38,016 nucleotides of DNA from Egerieenecus sp048201975 (GTDB taxonomy: Bacteria > Bacillota > Clostridia > Christensenellales > Aristaeellaceae): the NCBI GenBank assembly GCA_048201975.1, contig DBFBGQ010000072.1, positions 1 to 38,016 of the forward strand. The letters run 5' to 3'. Shown in pieces: positions 1 to 8,464 of the stretch. Made by a program: the position numbers and the translations under genes. Each line of letters opens with the position of its first letter. Position 1 is the stretch's first letter. The notes under the pieces are model-generated. The model was not told the DNA's origin. It did not search any database and saw nothing but the letters and a program-made list of their open reading frames with translations.

Positions 1-704
1 AAAATGAACAGCTTCGCGCCAATTTGCTTCGATCCATTTCCCATGATTTGCGTACTCCGCTCACATCGATTTCAGGAAACGCCAGCAACCTGCTCTCCAA
101 TGGGGATTTGTTTGACGCAAAGACCAAGGAACAGATGTATACCGATATATATGATGACGCCATGTGGCTCATTAACCTGGTGGAAAATCTGTTGTCTGTC
201 AGTCGGTTGGAAGAAGGACGGATGAACCTGCATGTATCTACGGAATTGATTGATGAGGTAGTTGCAGAGGCCCTGCGTCATATTAACCGGAAGAGCGCGG
301 AATATCGTTTGAATGTACAGAATGGTGAGGAATATCTTTTAGCGAAGATTGACGCAAAGCTGATTGTTCAAGTGATTATCAATATCGTCGATAATGCCAT
401 CAAGTACACACCGGCAGGATCCGAAATCGACATTGGGTGGAAACGAAAAGGAAACTATATTTATATTTCCATTGCAGATAACGGCCCGGGAATTCCCGAC
501 GCAGCGAAACCGCATATTTTCGATATGTTTTACAGTGCGTCCAACCAGATTGCGGACAGCCGCCGCAGCATGGGGCTGGGTTTGGCTCTGTGCAAGTCGA
601 TTGTCAATGCGCATGGAGGAGAAATCATGGTCACCGATCAGTTACCCCATGGATCCGTTTTTACTTTTTCCGTACCAGCCGGGGAGGTAGAGCTACATGA
701 ATAA
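1..704 (+). CDS. kdpD: Sensor histidine kinase KdpD, C-terminal part (5' end outside window)
   Basis: The reading frame is open to the left edge, so only the catalytic end is visible (about 233 residues). It shows the H box SISHDLRTPLT with the phosphoacceptor His codon at 42-44, then an N box (DNAIKYTP), G1 (DNGPGIP), F-like FDMFY and G2 (GLGLALCKSIVNAHGG). The order and wording match the KdpD class, the membrane kinase that phosphorylates KdpE in response to low K+ or osmotic stress. The N-terminal KdpD/Usp domains and membrane segments lie outside the window. Its TAA stop overlaps the kdpE start by 8 bases, so the two are translationally coupled. The KdpD assignment rather than a generic kinase rests on motif wording and the KdpE neighbour. 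Confidence 0.88.
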   Translation, partial: NEQLRANLLRSISHDLRTPLTSISGNASNLLSNGDLFDAKTKEQMYTDIYDDAMWLINLVENLLSVSRLEEGRMNLHVSTELIDEVVAEALRHINRKSAEYRLNVQNGEEYLLAKIDAKLIVQVIINIVDNAIKYTPAGSEIDIGWKRKGNYIYISIADNGPGIPDAAKPHIFDMFYSASNQIADSRRSMGLGLALCKSIVNAHGGEIMVTDQLPHGSVFTFSVPAGEVELHE

Positions 705-1401
705 GCCTTTAATCTTAGTGGTTGAGGATGATACGCCCGTTCGCAACTTGATCACGACAACACTAAAAGCCCACGATTATCGCTTTTTGACTGCGTCAAA
801 CGGAGAAGCGGCTATTTTGGAGGCTTCCTCTCATAATCCGGAAATCATTTTGCTGGATTTGGGACTGCCAGATATGGATGGCGTGGAAGTCATTCACAAA
901 GTTCGTTCCTGGTCCAATATGCCCATTATTGTAATTAGCGCCCGGAGTGAGGATACGGATAAAATCGATGCGCTGGATGCCGGCGCGGATGATTATCTGA
1001 CCAAGCCCTTTTCCGTGGAAGAACTGCTCGCAAGGCTGCGCGTGACACAGCGGCGGCTATCCGCACAGCAGATGGGTGCTGTGAATACCGATTCGGTTTT
1101 CACAAATGGCAAGTTAAAGGTGGATTACGCTGCCGGCTGTGCTTTCCTGGACGGCCAAGAGCTGCACTTGACTCCCAGCGAGTACAAACTGCTGTGCTTG
1201 CTGTGCAAAAATGTGGGTAAGGTACTGACTCACACCTTCATCACCCAGCAGATTTGGGGCAGAAGCTGGGAAAACGATGTTGCGTCCTTGCGCGTATTTA
1301 TGGCTACCCTGCGCAAGAAACTGGAAAAAGAGCCGGGCTCTCCGCAGTATATCCAAACGCATATCGGGGTCGGGTACCGTATGATGCGAGTTGAGCCATA
1401 A
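697..1401 (+). CDS. kdpE: KdpE-type response regulator (OmpR/PhoB family)
   Basis: A complete 234-residue OmpR-family regulator. The receiver domain (about residues 1-120) has the acidic pair in VVEDD, phosphoacceptor Asp54 in LLDLGLPD, a conserved SAR switch and the Lys of LTKPF. A winged-helix DNA-binding domain follows (about 130-230, with LTPSEYKLL and the GVGYRM end typical of the family). It overlaps kdpD and should be its partner, normally activating a kdpFABC K+ pump operon. Those structural genes are not in this window and may lie to the left. Downstream is only a decayed transposase, so the operon probably ends here. Confidence 0.9.
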   Translation: MNKPLILVVEDDTPVRNLITTTLKAHDYRFLTASNGEAAILEASSHNPEIILLDLGLPDMDGVEVIHKVRSWSNMPIIVISARSEDTDKIDALDAGADDYLTKPFSVEELLARLRVTQRRLSAQQMGAVNTDSVFTNGKLKVDYAAGCAFLDGQELHLTPSEYKLLCLLCKNVGKVLTHTFITQQIWGRSWENDVASLRVFMATLRKKLEKEPGSPQYIQTHIGVGYRMMRVEP

Positions 1402-1444
1402 GCAGAGGACAGCTATCAGCATATGGAAATAGTGGTTAACCCCA

Positions 1445-1458
1445 CTTCTTCGAAGAAG
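1445..1458. repeat. 14-bp perfect palindrome after kdpE
   Basis: The bases CTTCTTCGAAGAAG form a perfect palindrome 44 bp after the kdpE stop. In RNA it would give only a 5-bp stem and no U-tract follows, so it is a poor intrinsic terminator. It lies between kdpE and the decayed insertion sequence. Confidence 0.4.
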
Positions 1459-1542
1459 CATATTTGGCCAGCTCAAGGTTGTCCAAGCATGGTAGGAAAT
1501 TGGTTTTGCAAACAAAATCATTCTCTGCGAAACCGATAGAAT

Positions 1543-2269
1543 TTACACGAATGAATGTTGAAGAAAACCGGATGAAGTTGTGAAACTTTTTGATAGCTGG
1601 GCCAATCTTTTTCGGAGAGACCCGGCTGTCTTAAATGAAAGTTCTTGTTTTCGCCTACTTGCAGGACTATACATGCGCATGTGCTTGTAGAAGCGCTGTT
1701 CACCGATCCGGTGCTGCCGCTCCACCTTCCCATTTTGTCGCGGCATAGCGATCCAAATCCGATGGTACGCTCTCCCCATTTCGTTTAATGCTTCCTCAAA
1801 CAACGTTTTGTGTTTGGATTTCGTGACCAGAAGCGCGCTGGTAAACGCTGTTCCGTTGTTCGTTTGGATCATCCGAATCGGAAACGGCGCCGTTTTGATA
1901 AGCCGCTCCAGAAAGCCTCTGACGCTGTCGGAGCTTTGTTCCACGCACATTTCCCGGTATATCCAGTGCGCATAGCTTCTCCTGTACCCGTGTGCACAGT
2001 TTTCTCATACCCAGCAGCAGGTTACCCCGATGCTTTCGTGCATATCGCTGGGCCGGTGTTTGCTTTTCTGCCATCGGCTTCTTGGGCGAATGATGCGGTG
2101 CGCGTGGTCGGTCTTTCAGGCTTGCCAGCGTACCATCATACCGCCCTTTCCATTTGTGCACGGTCTTTTGGCTCAGCCTGTACCGGTTCGCTGAAGCTGT
2201 AATTCCGTGCTCTGCTGCCTATTTTCGTACTCGTTGACGAAAATGGGCTTTCTGTATTATCTTGTCCAT
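1543..2269 (-). pseudogene. Decayed IS481-type transposase
   Basis: A broken DDE-integrase-type transposase. Reading on the minus strand from an ATG at 2269 gives a short N-terminus, then an in-frame TAG at 2219-2221 (codon 17). It continues in the same frame with a helix-turn-helix region (ITASANRYRLSQKTVHKWK, then LKDRPRAPHHSPKK) to about 1960. The catalytic-core similarity then moves to another frame (1543-1950) with IQTNNGTAFT and NGKVERQHRIGEQRFYKHM. The second catalytic Asp of the usual QTDNG motif is Asn (codon 1858-1860), and the region of the first Asp seems deleted. Stop codon, frame change, missing segment and catalytic change together show a dead element. I could not define terminal inverted repeats. 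Confidence 0.82.
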
Positions 2270-2405
2270 GGAGAACTCCTCTGTGGTGGGTTGGTTGTTC
2301 GCACTTCTATGCTTACCACAGTTGGGTTCTGTTTTCTTTGCCTGCTGTTTACTGTTACCTACGCATTGTACCTCTATTCATCGTGTAACAATCCATTCGC
2401 ATGCG

Positions 2406-2434
2406 TTGACATTCCATGGTAACCAAGGTAAAAT
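2406..2434 (+). promoter_or_regulatory. Strong sigma-A-type promoter for the solute-binding protein gene
   Basis: A perfect -35 TTGACA (2406-2411), a 17-bp spacer and -10 TAAAAT (2429-2434) lie about 70 bp before the gene at 2505. A second TTGACA at 2451-2456 lacks a suitable -10. Confidence 0.75.
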
Positions 2435-2504
2435 AAACACAGCGTTGTTTTTGACAATTGATCGCTGCGGTACGCGGCTTACCGGAGCCAAAGGAGGACT
2501 TGTG

Positions 2505-3878
2505 ATGAAAAAGCTCGCTTCCGTGCTTGCGACGTTCTTGTTGCTGGCCATCGGCATAACGCCGGCGGTAGCAGAGACACTCAGCTTCTCCCCGGGCGTA
2601 AATATGGACGAGGTGGCGAACGCCTTTTTGCAGGAATATCCGGGCGTGGAGCTGGTATCGGACGGGCGATGGTATGATACGACCTCGGAGCTTGTGGGCG
2701 CCATGCTGACCCGATCCTTCCAGGGGGACATCACTGCATTGGATACTTCCGCCAAGGATTTATCCGTTTTGTACGAGCATGGATATTGTCTGGACTTATC
2801 CTCCAGCAGCGTCATATCCGACGCCATCGCCCGAATGCATCCTGCTATCGCGCAGCAGGTAATGTTCGACGGGGGCATTTATGGCATACCCACCATGATC
2901 TCCTTCAATTTCCAGATTATCAACGCGGCGGCGTGGGAGGCATGCGGGTATACGGAGGAAGATGTGCCTCAATCCTTTCCGGAGCTGTTGTCCTTTCTGG
3001 AGAAATGGTGCGACCGCCTGGAAGCGGAGGGGAACGCAGCGTACCGGGCATTCGGCGGCTTCGATGTATTTTATTCACCCACCAGCTACACTGAACTGCT
3101 TCTGGATTATCTGATCCATGAGGCCGTGCTGCAAAGCGGGTATGCGGACGCCCCGGCGCACTTCGATGAAGCGGTAATGCTGCCGCTGCTGGAGGAATGC
3201 AAGCGAATTGGCGCGCGGCTGTATGAAACGGAGGCCGCCATCACCAGCGTTTATGGAGGCGGCACGCCGCTGTTCACTTCCCTGGTGCAGACGCAATGGC
3301 CTGAGCGCATGGAGGATGTCGTCTATTTCCGCCTCGATGAGCAGCAGCCCAAGCTGATTCAGGCAACGCTGTGGCTGAGTATGCTCTATGCTGGCGCGGA
3401 AAACCCTTCGTTAGGGATCAGCTATCTTGAAAAGCTGGTGGAGACTCCGGAGAAAGACATTGACTTTGACCAGGTAATGCTGTACCAGGACGCCGCGCCC
3501 AAGATCAATCCCAACAACCAGAAGGATATACAAAACTATACCGAGAGAATCGAGGCGCTGACAAATCAATTGACCGAAAGCGGCTTGAGCGACAGCGACC
3601 GGGAAGCCATCACGCTGGAGCGGGAGGAATACCAGCTCCGGTTGGAAGCATGCTATACGGAAACCAAGCAGTATCTCGTATCCCCCACGCAGCTGGAAAA
3701 CTATCAAGCGCATGTGGATCAGCTGTTTTTCCCCAAGCCCGATGTCTTCCAAAGCTCGTCGAGCAGCCTGGATATGAAACGACAGCTGATTCAGCGCTAC
3801 GCGGCTCAGCAGCTGACAGCGCAGCAGTTTGTGGCGGAGCTGAATCGTGTGGTGGATATGGCGCAGCTGGAGGAATAA
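2505..3878 (+). CDS. Extracellular solute-binding protein (orphan)
   Basis: A 457-residue secreted protein. Residues 1-26 form a signal peptide (MKK, hydrophobic stretch, AVA-type cleavage site) with no lipobox Cys, unusual for a Gram-positive binding protein that normally needs a lipid anchor. The body has the outline of a type-1 extracellular solute-binding protein (NAFLQEYPGVEL near the N-terminus, GGIYGIPTMISFNFQIIN in the middle). A charged, helical stretch follows at about residues 340-400. The ATG at 2505 is chosen because AAGGAGG sits 8 bases upstream; longer in-frame starts would place coding sequence over the promoter. No permease or ATPase gene is adjacent, so the transporter partner and ligand are unknown. 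A sensing role is possible. Confidence 0.7.
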   Translation: MKKLASVLATFLLLAIGITPAVAETLSFSPGVNMDEVANAFLQEYPGVELVSDGRWYDTTSELVGAMLTRSFQGDITALDTSAKDLSVLYEHGYCLDLSSSSVISDAIARMHPAIAQQVMFDGGIYGIPTMISFNFQIINAAAWEACGYTEEDVPQSFPELLSFLEKWCDRLEAEGNAAYRAFGGFDVFYSPTSYTELLLDYLIHEAVLQSGYADAPAHFDEAVMLPLLEECKRIGARLYETEAAITSVYGGGTPLFTSLVQTQWPERMEDVVYFRLDEQQPKLIQATLWLSMLYAGAENPSLGISYLEKLVETPEKDIDFDQVMLYQDAAPKINPNNQKDIQNYTERIEALTNQLTESGLSDSDREAITLEREEYQLRLEACYTETKQYLVSPTQLENYQAHVDQLFFPKPDVFQSSSSSLDMKRQLIQRYAAQQLTAQQFVAELNRVVDMAQLEE

Positions 3879-4112
3879 GAAAACCCGCGGGCGGAGGCGC
3901 CGTGGCGCTTGAACGATGGTGCGAAGCAGAAGCTGTTCATGCGCAGGATCTGTTCCGCCGCCTTGCCCGGAGAGCGGGAAGTCGATTGCGCCTGCCTTCC
4001 AGTATCCATTTCCCCATGGGGCGGATAGGATTTCCCCAAAGGATCACGCAATGCCCAACAGGAAAAATGTTTCCCTCCGCAAGCGGATTTGCCCCTTCCA
4101 GGGCGGATTTGC
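3879..4112. other. Intergenic stretch with no recognised gene
   Basis: About 330 bp separate the solute-binding protein gene from rplI. Apart from the rplI promoter at its right end I see no convincing ORF or terminator. A small GC-rich inverted repeat (GGCGCC then GGCGCT near 3895) lacks a T-tract. Confidence 0.4.
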
Positions 4113-4141
4113 TTGCTTTTTTCAGGTTGATGATATACAAT
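4113..4141 (+). promoter_or_regulatory. Promoter of the rplI-dnaB-yhaM operon
   Basis: -35 TTGCTT (4113-4118), 17-bp spacer and -10 TACAAT (4136-4141), about 65 bp before the rplI ATG. Confidence 0.65.
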
Positions 4142-4207
4142 AAAATGAAAAATCCTGTAAGCGCGGACTTGCGGCCGCGCCGCAGTAAGAGCCAGGAGGA
4201 TAGCGCA

Positions 4208-4660
4208 ATGAAGGTTATTTTGCTCCAGGATGTGAAGGAACATGGCAAGCGGGATGAAATTGTAAACGTATCCGACGGATATGCCCGCAACTTCCTTTTC
4301 CCGCGGAAGTGGGCCATGGAAGCCACGCCCGGCGCGTTGCGGGAGATAGAGCGCAAACGCGCGGCGGAGGCGGCCCGTGAGGCGGAGCGCCGCGCTGAGG
4401 CCGAGAAGAAGGCAGCGCAGCTCAAGGGGAAAACCATCGAGCTGTCCGTGCGCTGCGGCGAGAAGGGCCGCCTCTACGGCTCCATTACCTCCGCCGAAAT
4501 CGCCCAGGCGCTGGAGAAACAGCATGGCGTCAAGGTGGATAAGCGCAAGATCGAGCTGCCGGATCCCATCCGCCAGGTGGGGGATGTGCAGGTGAGCGTG
4601 TGGCTCTACAGCGGCGTGACCACGCCCATGATCGTGCGGGTCAAGGCGGAAACCAAGTAA
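4208..4660 (+). CDS. rplI: 50S ribosomal protein L9
   Basis: 150 residues, the usual length for L9. The N-terminal domain reads MKVILLQDVKEHGKRDEIV and then VSDGYARNFLFPR, the rRNA-binding L9 signature. A long charged helix (about residues 45-75, rich in Ala, Arg and Glu) links to the C-terminal domain (KTIELSVRCGEKGRLYGSIT). The start is fixed by AGGAGG 8 bases upstream. It is the first gene of an operon with dnaB and yhaM. rplI beside dnaB is a common arrangement in Bacillota. Confidence 0.97.
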   Translation: MKVILLQDVKEHGKRDEIVNVSDGYARNFLFPRKWAMEATPGALREIERKRAAEAAREAERRAEAEKKAAQLKGKTIELSVRCGEKGRLYGSITSAEIAQALEKQHGVKVDKRKIELPDPIRQVGDVQVSVWLYSGVTTPMIVRVKAETK

Positions 4661-4688
4661 GGCGGCCCGGGAGAAGGAGGGGGAGTCC

Positions 4689-6059
4689 ATGGAGGAGAGC
4701 CTGCAGCTGCGTGGCGTGACGCCGCCCAACAGCGTGGAGGCGGAGCGCAGCGTGTTGGGCGCCATGCTCCAGGACAGCGGTGCGGTGCTCCAGGCGGCTG
4801 AGGAGCTGGAGGACGCCGACTTTTATACCCCCGCGCACCGGGAAATTTTCAGCAGCATGATCCAGCTCCACCGTAGCCAGAGCCCCGTGGACCTGGTTAC
4901 CGTGGATGCGGAGCTGAGCCGCCGGGGGAGCCTGGAGGGCGTGGGGGGCACGGCCTATCTCATTGAGCTGAGCCAGTACGTGCCCACCACCGCCAACGTC
5001 AAGGCTTACATCCGCCTGGTGCTGGAAAAATCCACCCTGCGCAAGCTCATCCGCGCGGCCAACGAAATTTCCCAGGAGTGCTATGGCCAGCAGAATCCGC
5101 TGCAGGAGGTTTTGAACCACGCGGAGAAATCCATTTTCGATATTGTGATGCACCGGGCCAGCGGAGAGTCCCTGGTGCATGTCAAGGAAGTGCTCTACAA
5201 CACCTATGCCAGCATCGAGGAGCTCAGCCGCCTGAAGGGCAGGGTTTCCGGCGTGCCCACGGGATTTACCGCGCTGGACAACCTGCTTACGGGCATGCAT
5301 GGGGGCGAACTGATCCTGGTGGGGGCGCGGCCCTCCATGGGCAAAACCTCCCTGGCGCTGAACATCGCCGGGTACGCCGCCCTGACCGCAGGAAAAAACG
5401 TGGCGATATTCAGCCTGGAAATGCCTCGGGAGCAGATCGCCATGCGCTTGCTCTGCTCCGACGCGCGGGTGGACATGCAGCGCGTGCGCTCCGGCACCAT
5501 GAACGGGGACGACTGGATGCGGTTGGCCCGCTCCATTGGCCCCATGTCCAACGCCTCGCTGTACATTGACGACACCGCGGGCATTACGCCCTCCCAGCTG
5601 CGCAGCCGCTGCCGGCGGCTGATGATGGACAAGGGCCTGGACCTGATCGTGCTGGACTACCTGGGATTGATGCACAGCGACTCCAAGGCGGAAAACCGCC
5701 AGCTGGAGGTTTCGGAAATCAGCCGCCAGCTCAAGGCCATCGCCCTGGAGCTGAAGGTGCCGCTGGTCGCCTGCGCCCAGCTGTCCCGCGCCGCCACCGC
5801 CCGGGTGGACAAGCGCCCGGTGCTCAGCGACCTGCGTGATTCCGGCTCCATTGAGCAGGACGCGGATGTGGTGATGTTCATTCACCGGGAAGCCTATTAC
5901 GACCCGGCCTGCGAAGAGAAAAACGTGGGCGAGATCATACTGGCCAAGCAGCGCAACGGCCCCCTGGGCACGGTGAAGGTTGCCTGGCTCAGCGAATTCG
6001 CCACCTACGCCAACCTGGCTCCCGAGCAGGGCGGCGGATACAGCGACGCGCCCTTTTGA
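4689..6059 (+). CDS. dnaB: Replicative DNA helicase DnaB
   Basis: 456 residues, normal for the family. The N-terminal DnaB domain (about 5-110, PPNSVEAERSVLGAML) packs the hexamer and contacts primase. The RecA-like ATPase follows, with Walker A GARPSMGKTS near residues 210-220, a Walker B around DLIVLDYLGLM, and the DLRDSGSIEQDADVV region typical of DnaB. It unwinds DNA ahead of the replication fork. The start ATG has an AGGAGGGGG Shine-Dalgarno directly upstream, 28 bp after rplI. No intein or insertion is visible. Confidence 0.97.
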   Translation: MEESLQLRGVTPPNSVEAERSVLGAMLQDSGAVLQAAEELEDADFYTPAHREIFSSMIQLHRSQSPVDLVTVDAELSRRGSLEGVGGTAYLIELSQYVPTTANVKAYIRLVLEKSTLRKLIRAANEISQECYGQQNPLQEVLNHAEKSIFDIVMHRASGESLVHVKEVLYNTYASIEELSRLKGRVSGVPTGFTALDNLLTGMHGGELILVGARPSMGKTSLALNIAGYAALTAGKNVAIFSLEMPREQIAMRLLCSDARVDMQRVRSGTMNGDDWMRLARSIGPMSNASLYIDDTAGITPSQLRSRCRRLMMDKGLDLIVLDYLGLMHSDSKAENRQLEVSEISRQLKAIALELKVPLVACAQLSRAATARVDKRPVLSDLRDSGSIEQDADVVMFIHREAYYDPACEEKNVGEIILAKQRNGPLGTVKVAWLSEFATYANLAPEQGGGYSDAPF

Positions 6060-6087
6060 CGGGCGCTAAAGGAGGAAGCTATCCCGT

Positions 6088-7032
6088 ATGGAAACCTATA
6101 CCGTCAGCCAGCTTGTCAAGGATGTGCGCTTTGAGGGCTTTCTGCTGGTACGCTCCAGCGATCAGCGCACGGGCAGCAACGGCAGCCGCTACCTGGACAT
6201 GAACCTGGCCGACCGCACCGGGGAGATCAATTGCAAAATGTGGGACGGCAACGTGGCTCCGCCGCCAGTGGGTTCCGTGATCAAGGTGCGGGGGCTGGTG
6301 CAGGAGTACAACGGCCGCCTGCAGCTGCGGGTGGAGCGCCTGCGCGTCACGACCGCCGAGGATCCCGTGGATCTGAGCCAGCTGGTGCCCTGCGCCCCTG
6401 AAAAGCCCGAGGACATGTACCGGGAGATTACCGATACGGTGGCCCGGTTCCAGCGGGAGGACCTGCGCAAGCTGGTGATGGAGATGCTGCGCCTGGCAGG
6501 GGACCGGTTGATGTACTTCCCGGCGGCGCAGCGGCTGCATCATGCGGAGCGCAGCGGCCTGCTTCATCATACCACCGGGATGCTGCGGACCGCCGAGCAC
6601 ATCCTTGCGGCCTATCCGTTCCTCAATGGCGATCTGCTTCGGGCGGGGGTGATCCTCCACGACCTGTGTAAAATCCAGGAGATGAAGAGCGACGCCATGG
6701 GCAACGTCAGCGATTATACCCGGGACGGCCTGCTCATCGGGCACCTGGTTCGCGGCGTGGCGCAGCTGAACCTGGCGGCCCAGAATGTGGGGGTGGAGGG
6801 CGAGCTGCTCCTGCTGCTGGAGCATATGATCCTCAGCCATCACGGGGAGGCGGAGTTTGGTTCCCCGCGCATGCCCATGTTCCCGGAGGCGGAGGCTCTC
6901 CACTGGATCGATTTGCTGGACGCCCGGATGAACGAGATGCAGGCGATCATGCAGCGGGTGCCGGAGGGCGCCTTCTCCGAGAAGATCTGGAGCCTGGAGC
7001 GGCGGCTGTATCATCCGCGCTATGAGGAATAA
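6088..7032 (+). CDS. yhaM: 3'-5' exoribonuclease YhaM (OB-fold plus HD domain)
   Basis: 314 residues, the same length as Bacillus subtilis YhaM. The N-terminal half has an OB-fold nucleic-acid-binding domain (about 10-90, MNLADRTGEINCKMWDG). The C-terminal half has an HD metal-dependent domain with HHTTGMLRTAEHIL (about residue 160), the HD pair in VILHDLCKI (about 190) and a later SHHGEAEFG motif. The family degrades RNA (and ssDNA) from the 3' end in Gram-positive bacteria. It is preceded by AAGGAGG and lies 28 bp after dnaB in the same operon. Confidence 0.93.
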   Translation: METYTVSQLVKDVRFEGFLLVRSSDQRTGSNGSRYLDMNLADRTGEINCKMWDGNVAPPPVGSVIKVRGLVQEYNGRLQLRVERLRVTTAEDPVDLSQLVPCAPEKPEDMYREITDTVARFQREDLRKLVMEMLRLAGDRLMYFPAAQRLHHAERSGLLHHTTGMLRTAEHILAAYPFLNGDLLRAGVILHDLCKIQEMKSDAMGNVSDYTRDGLLIGHLVRGVAQLNLAAQNVGVEGELLLLLEHMILSHHGEAEFGSPRMPMFPEAEALHWIDLLDARMNEMQAIMQRVPEGAFSEKIWSLERRLYHPRYEE

Positions 7033-7094
7033 TTCGCGGCGATGCTTCGTTGCAATGTATAGAGACGAATTTGGGACTCAAGGGAGGTTTGAAC

Positions 7095-7970
7095 ATGCGT
7101 AAAAAGCTGCTGCTGATCCTTTGCCTGATCCTTTGCGGGGGGATGCTGGCCGCATGCTCCGGGGGAAATAACAACCAATCATTTGACGTGATCACCCAGA
7201 TGCCCCAGAACTACAATACCGCCACGACCGCGCCCACGCAGGAGCCCACCCAGAGCAACGCCCTGGTGGATCAGCTCATCGACTTTGACGACGGCACCTA
7301 CGATCCCGCCTTGGAAGAGGAGGAAGGTGAGCCGCCGCTGAGCGGCAGCGTGTTTGACAATACCTACCAGCCCATTCTTGAAGAGGCCACGCCCACGGTG
7401 GCGCCCACGCAGAACAGCCAGTACGCCGGCGCGTCCCCCGTGGTCATCGATCCCATCGATAAGCCCACGCCCACGCCCCTGCCGGCCATCACGTTCTCCT
7501 ATCAGACCTACGACGCGTCGAAGCTCCACTTGACATTCGAAGGGCCCGCAGGATGGATCATCGACGACTCGGCGACGGATACCTACATCCTGACGCAACC
7601 CGCCAACGAGGCTGTGCCCGGCTATGCGTCCATGATCACCGTCCGGGTGACCACGGTAAGCAGCCAGTACAATTCCAGCGACTTGGCCAAGGAGGTCAAG
7701 CAGATGCTGGACACCATCGAGACCAACGGGACATTCAAGTCCATGGATAAGTCTCTGACTGCCGAGCGTACCCTGCTGGGCAAGGCGGGCGTTTATGCCA
7801 ACTACACCGCCGTCACCAACGATGGGGTGGAGGCAGCCGGTCGCGTGCACGCCACCTGCATTGACAAGGTGCTCTATACGGTGCATATCACCTATCCCCG
7901 GGGCTATCGGGAGACCTATGTGGATCAGGTCTACGACAAGTTCCGCTCCACGGTGAAGCTGACCCAATAA
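7095..7970 (+). CDS. Lipoprotein of unknown function with Thr/Pro-rich linker
   Basis: 291 residues. The N-terminus has a lipoprotein signal (MRKK, hydrophobic core, lipobox LAAC with Cys at about residue 20), so it should be anchored to the outer face of the membrane. Residues about 30-145 are low complexity, rich in Thr, Pro, Gln and acidic residues (TAPTQEPTQ, PTPTPLP). The folded C-terminal domain (about 150-291) resembles secreted beta-rich domains (LTFEGPAGWII, YILTQP, a final YVDQVYDKFRSTVKL). I do not recognise a named family. The ATG is supported by AGGGAGG 8 bases before it. It is the first of three closely spaced genes. Confidence 0.75.
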   Translation: MRKKLLLILCLILCGGMLAACSGGNNNQSFDVITQMPQNYNTATTAPTQEPTQSNALVDQLIDFDDGTYDPALEEEEGEPPLSGSVFDNTYQPILEEATPTVAPTQNSQYAGASPVVIDPIDKPTPTPLPAITFSYQTYDASKLHLTFEGPAGWIIDDSATDTYILTQPANEAVPGYASMITVRVTTVSSQYNSSDLAKEVKQMLDTIETNGTFKSMDKSLTAERTLLGKAGVYANYTAVTNDGVEAAGRVHATCIDKVLYTVHITYPRGYRETYVDQVYDKFRSTVKLTQ

Positions 7971-7993
7971 CAGTGCATGAAGGAGAAGTACCC

Positions 7994-8464
7994 ATGACGA
8001 AGCGACAGGCGCGGGGACAGGAGCTGTTTCTGTCGGGATACAACTGCGCGCAGTCCGTGCTGATGCCCTTTGCCGATCTTCTGGGCATGACGGAGGAACA
8101 GGCGGCGCTGGTGGCGGTGGGCTTTGGAGGCGGCATGGGGCGCATGCGCAAGAACTGCGGCGCCTATTCCGCCATGGTGATGCTCTGCGGGGCGCTTTTT
8201 GGCCCCACGGGCGCGGCTGAGGAAAAACGCGCCGAGGTGTACGCCCGGGTGCAGGATGCCCGCCGCATCTTCTGCGAAAACTTTGGCACGGATCAGTGCG
8301 CGGAGCTGCTGGGCCTACCTGAACGGCCGGAGGATCCTCACCCCGAGGCCCGTACCCAAGCCTATTACGACCGGCGGCCCTGCCTGCGCATTGTGACGGA
8401 AACCTGCGGGCTGGTGGAGCAGATGCTGGAAGAAACCCGTGGGGAGGGCGTATGCGGGCGTTGA
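7994..8464 (+). CDS. C_GCAxxG_C_C family protein
   Basis: 156 residues. It carries the Cys pattern of the C_GCAxxG_C_C family: NCAQSVL near residue 17, GFGGGMGRMRKNCGAYSAM around 45-62, then spaced cysteines in CENF, DQCAELL, CLRIV and CGLVE. The family is widespread in anaerobes; the cysteines suggest metal or redox binding, but no reaction is established that I can rely on. ATG at 7994 is chosen for GAAGGAG just upstream. Its end overlaps the next gene's start (8452), indicating translational coupling to the glycosyltransferase. Confidence 0.88.
   Translation: MTKRQARGQELFLSGYNCAQSVLMPFADLLGMTEEQAALVAVGFGGGMGRMRKNCGAYSAMVMLCGALFGPTGAAEEKRAEVYARVQDARRIFCENFGTDQCAELLGLPERPEDPHPEARTQAYYDRRPCLRIVTETCGLVEQMLEETRGEGVCGR

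Noticed and set aside
1810..2202. 130-codon plus-strand frame over the transposase
   Set aside because: No similarity to a known protein; it is the complement of the decayed IS481-type transposase.
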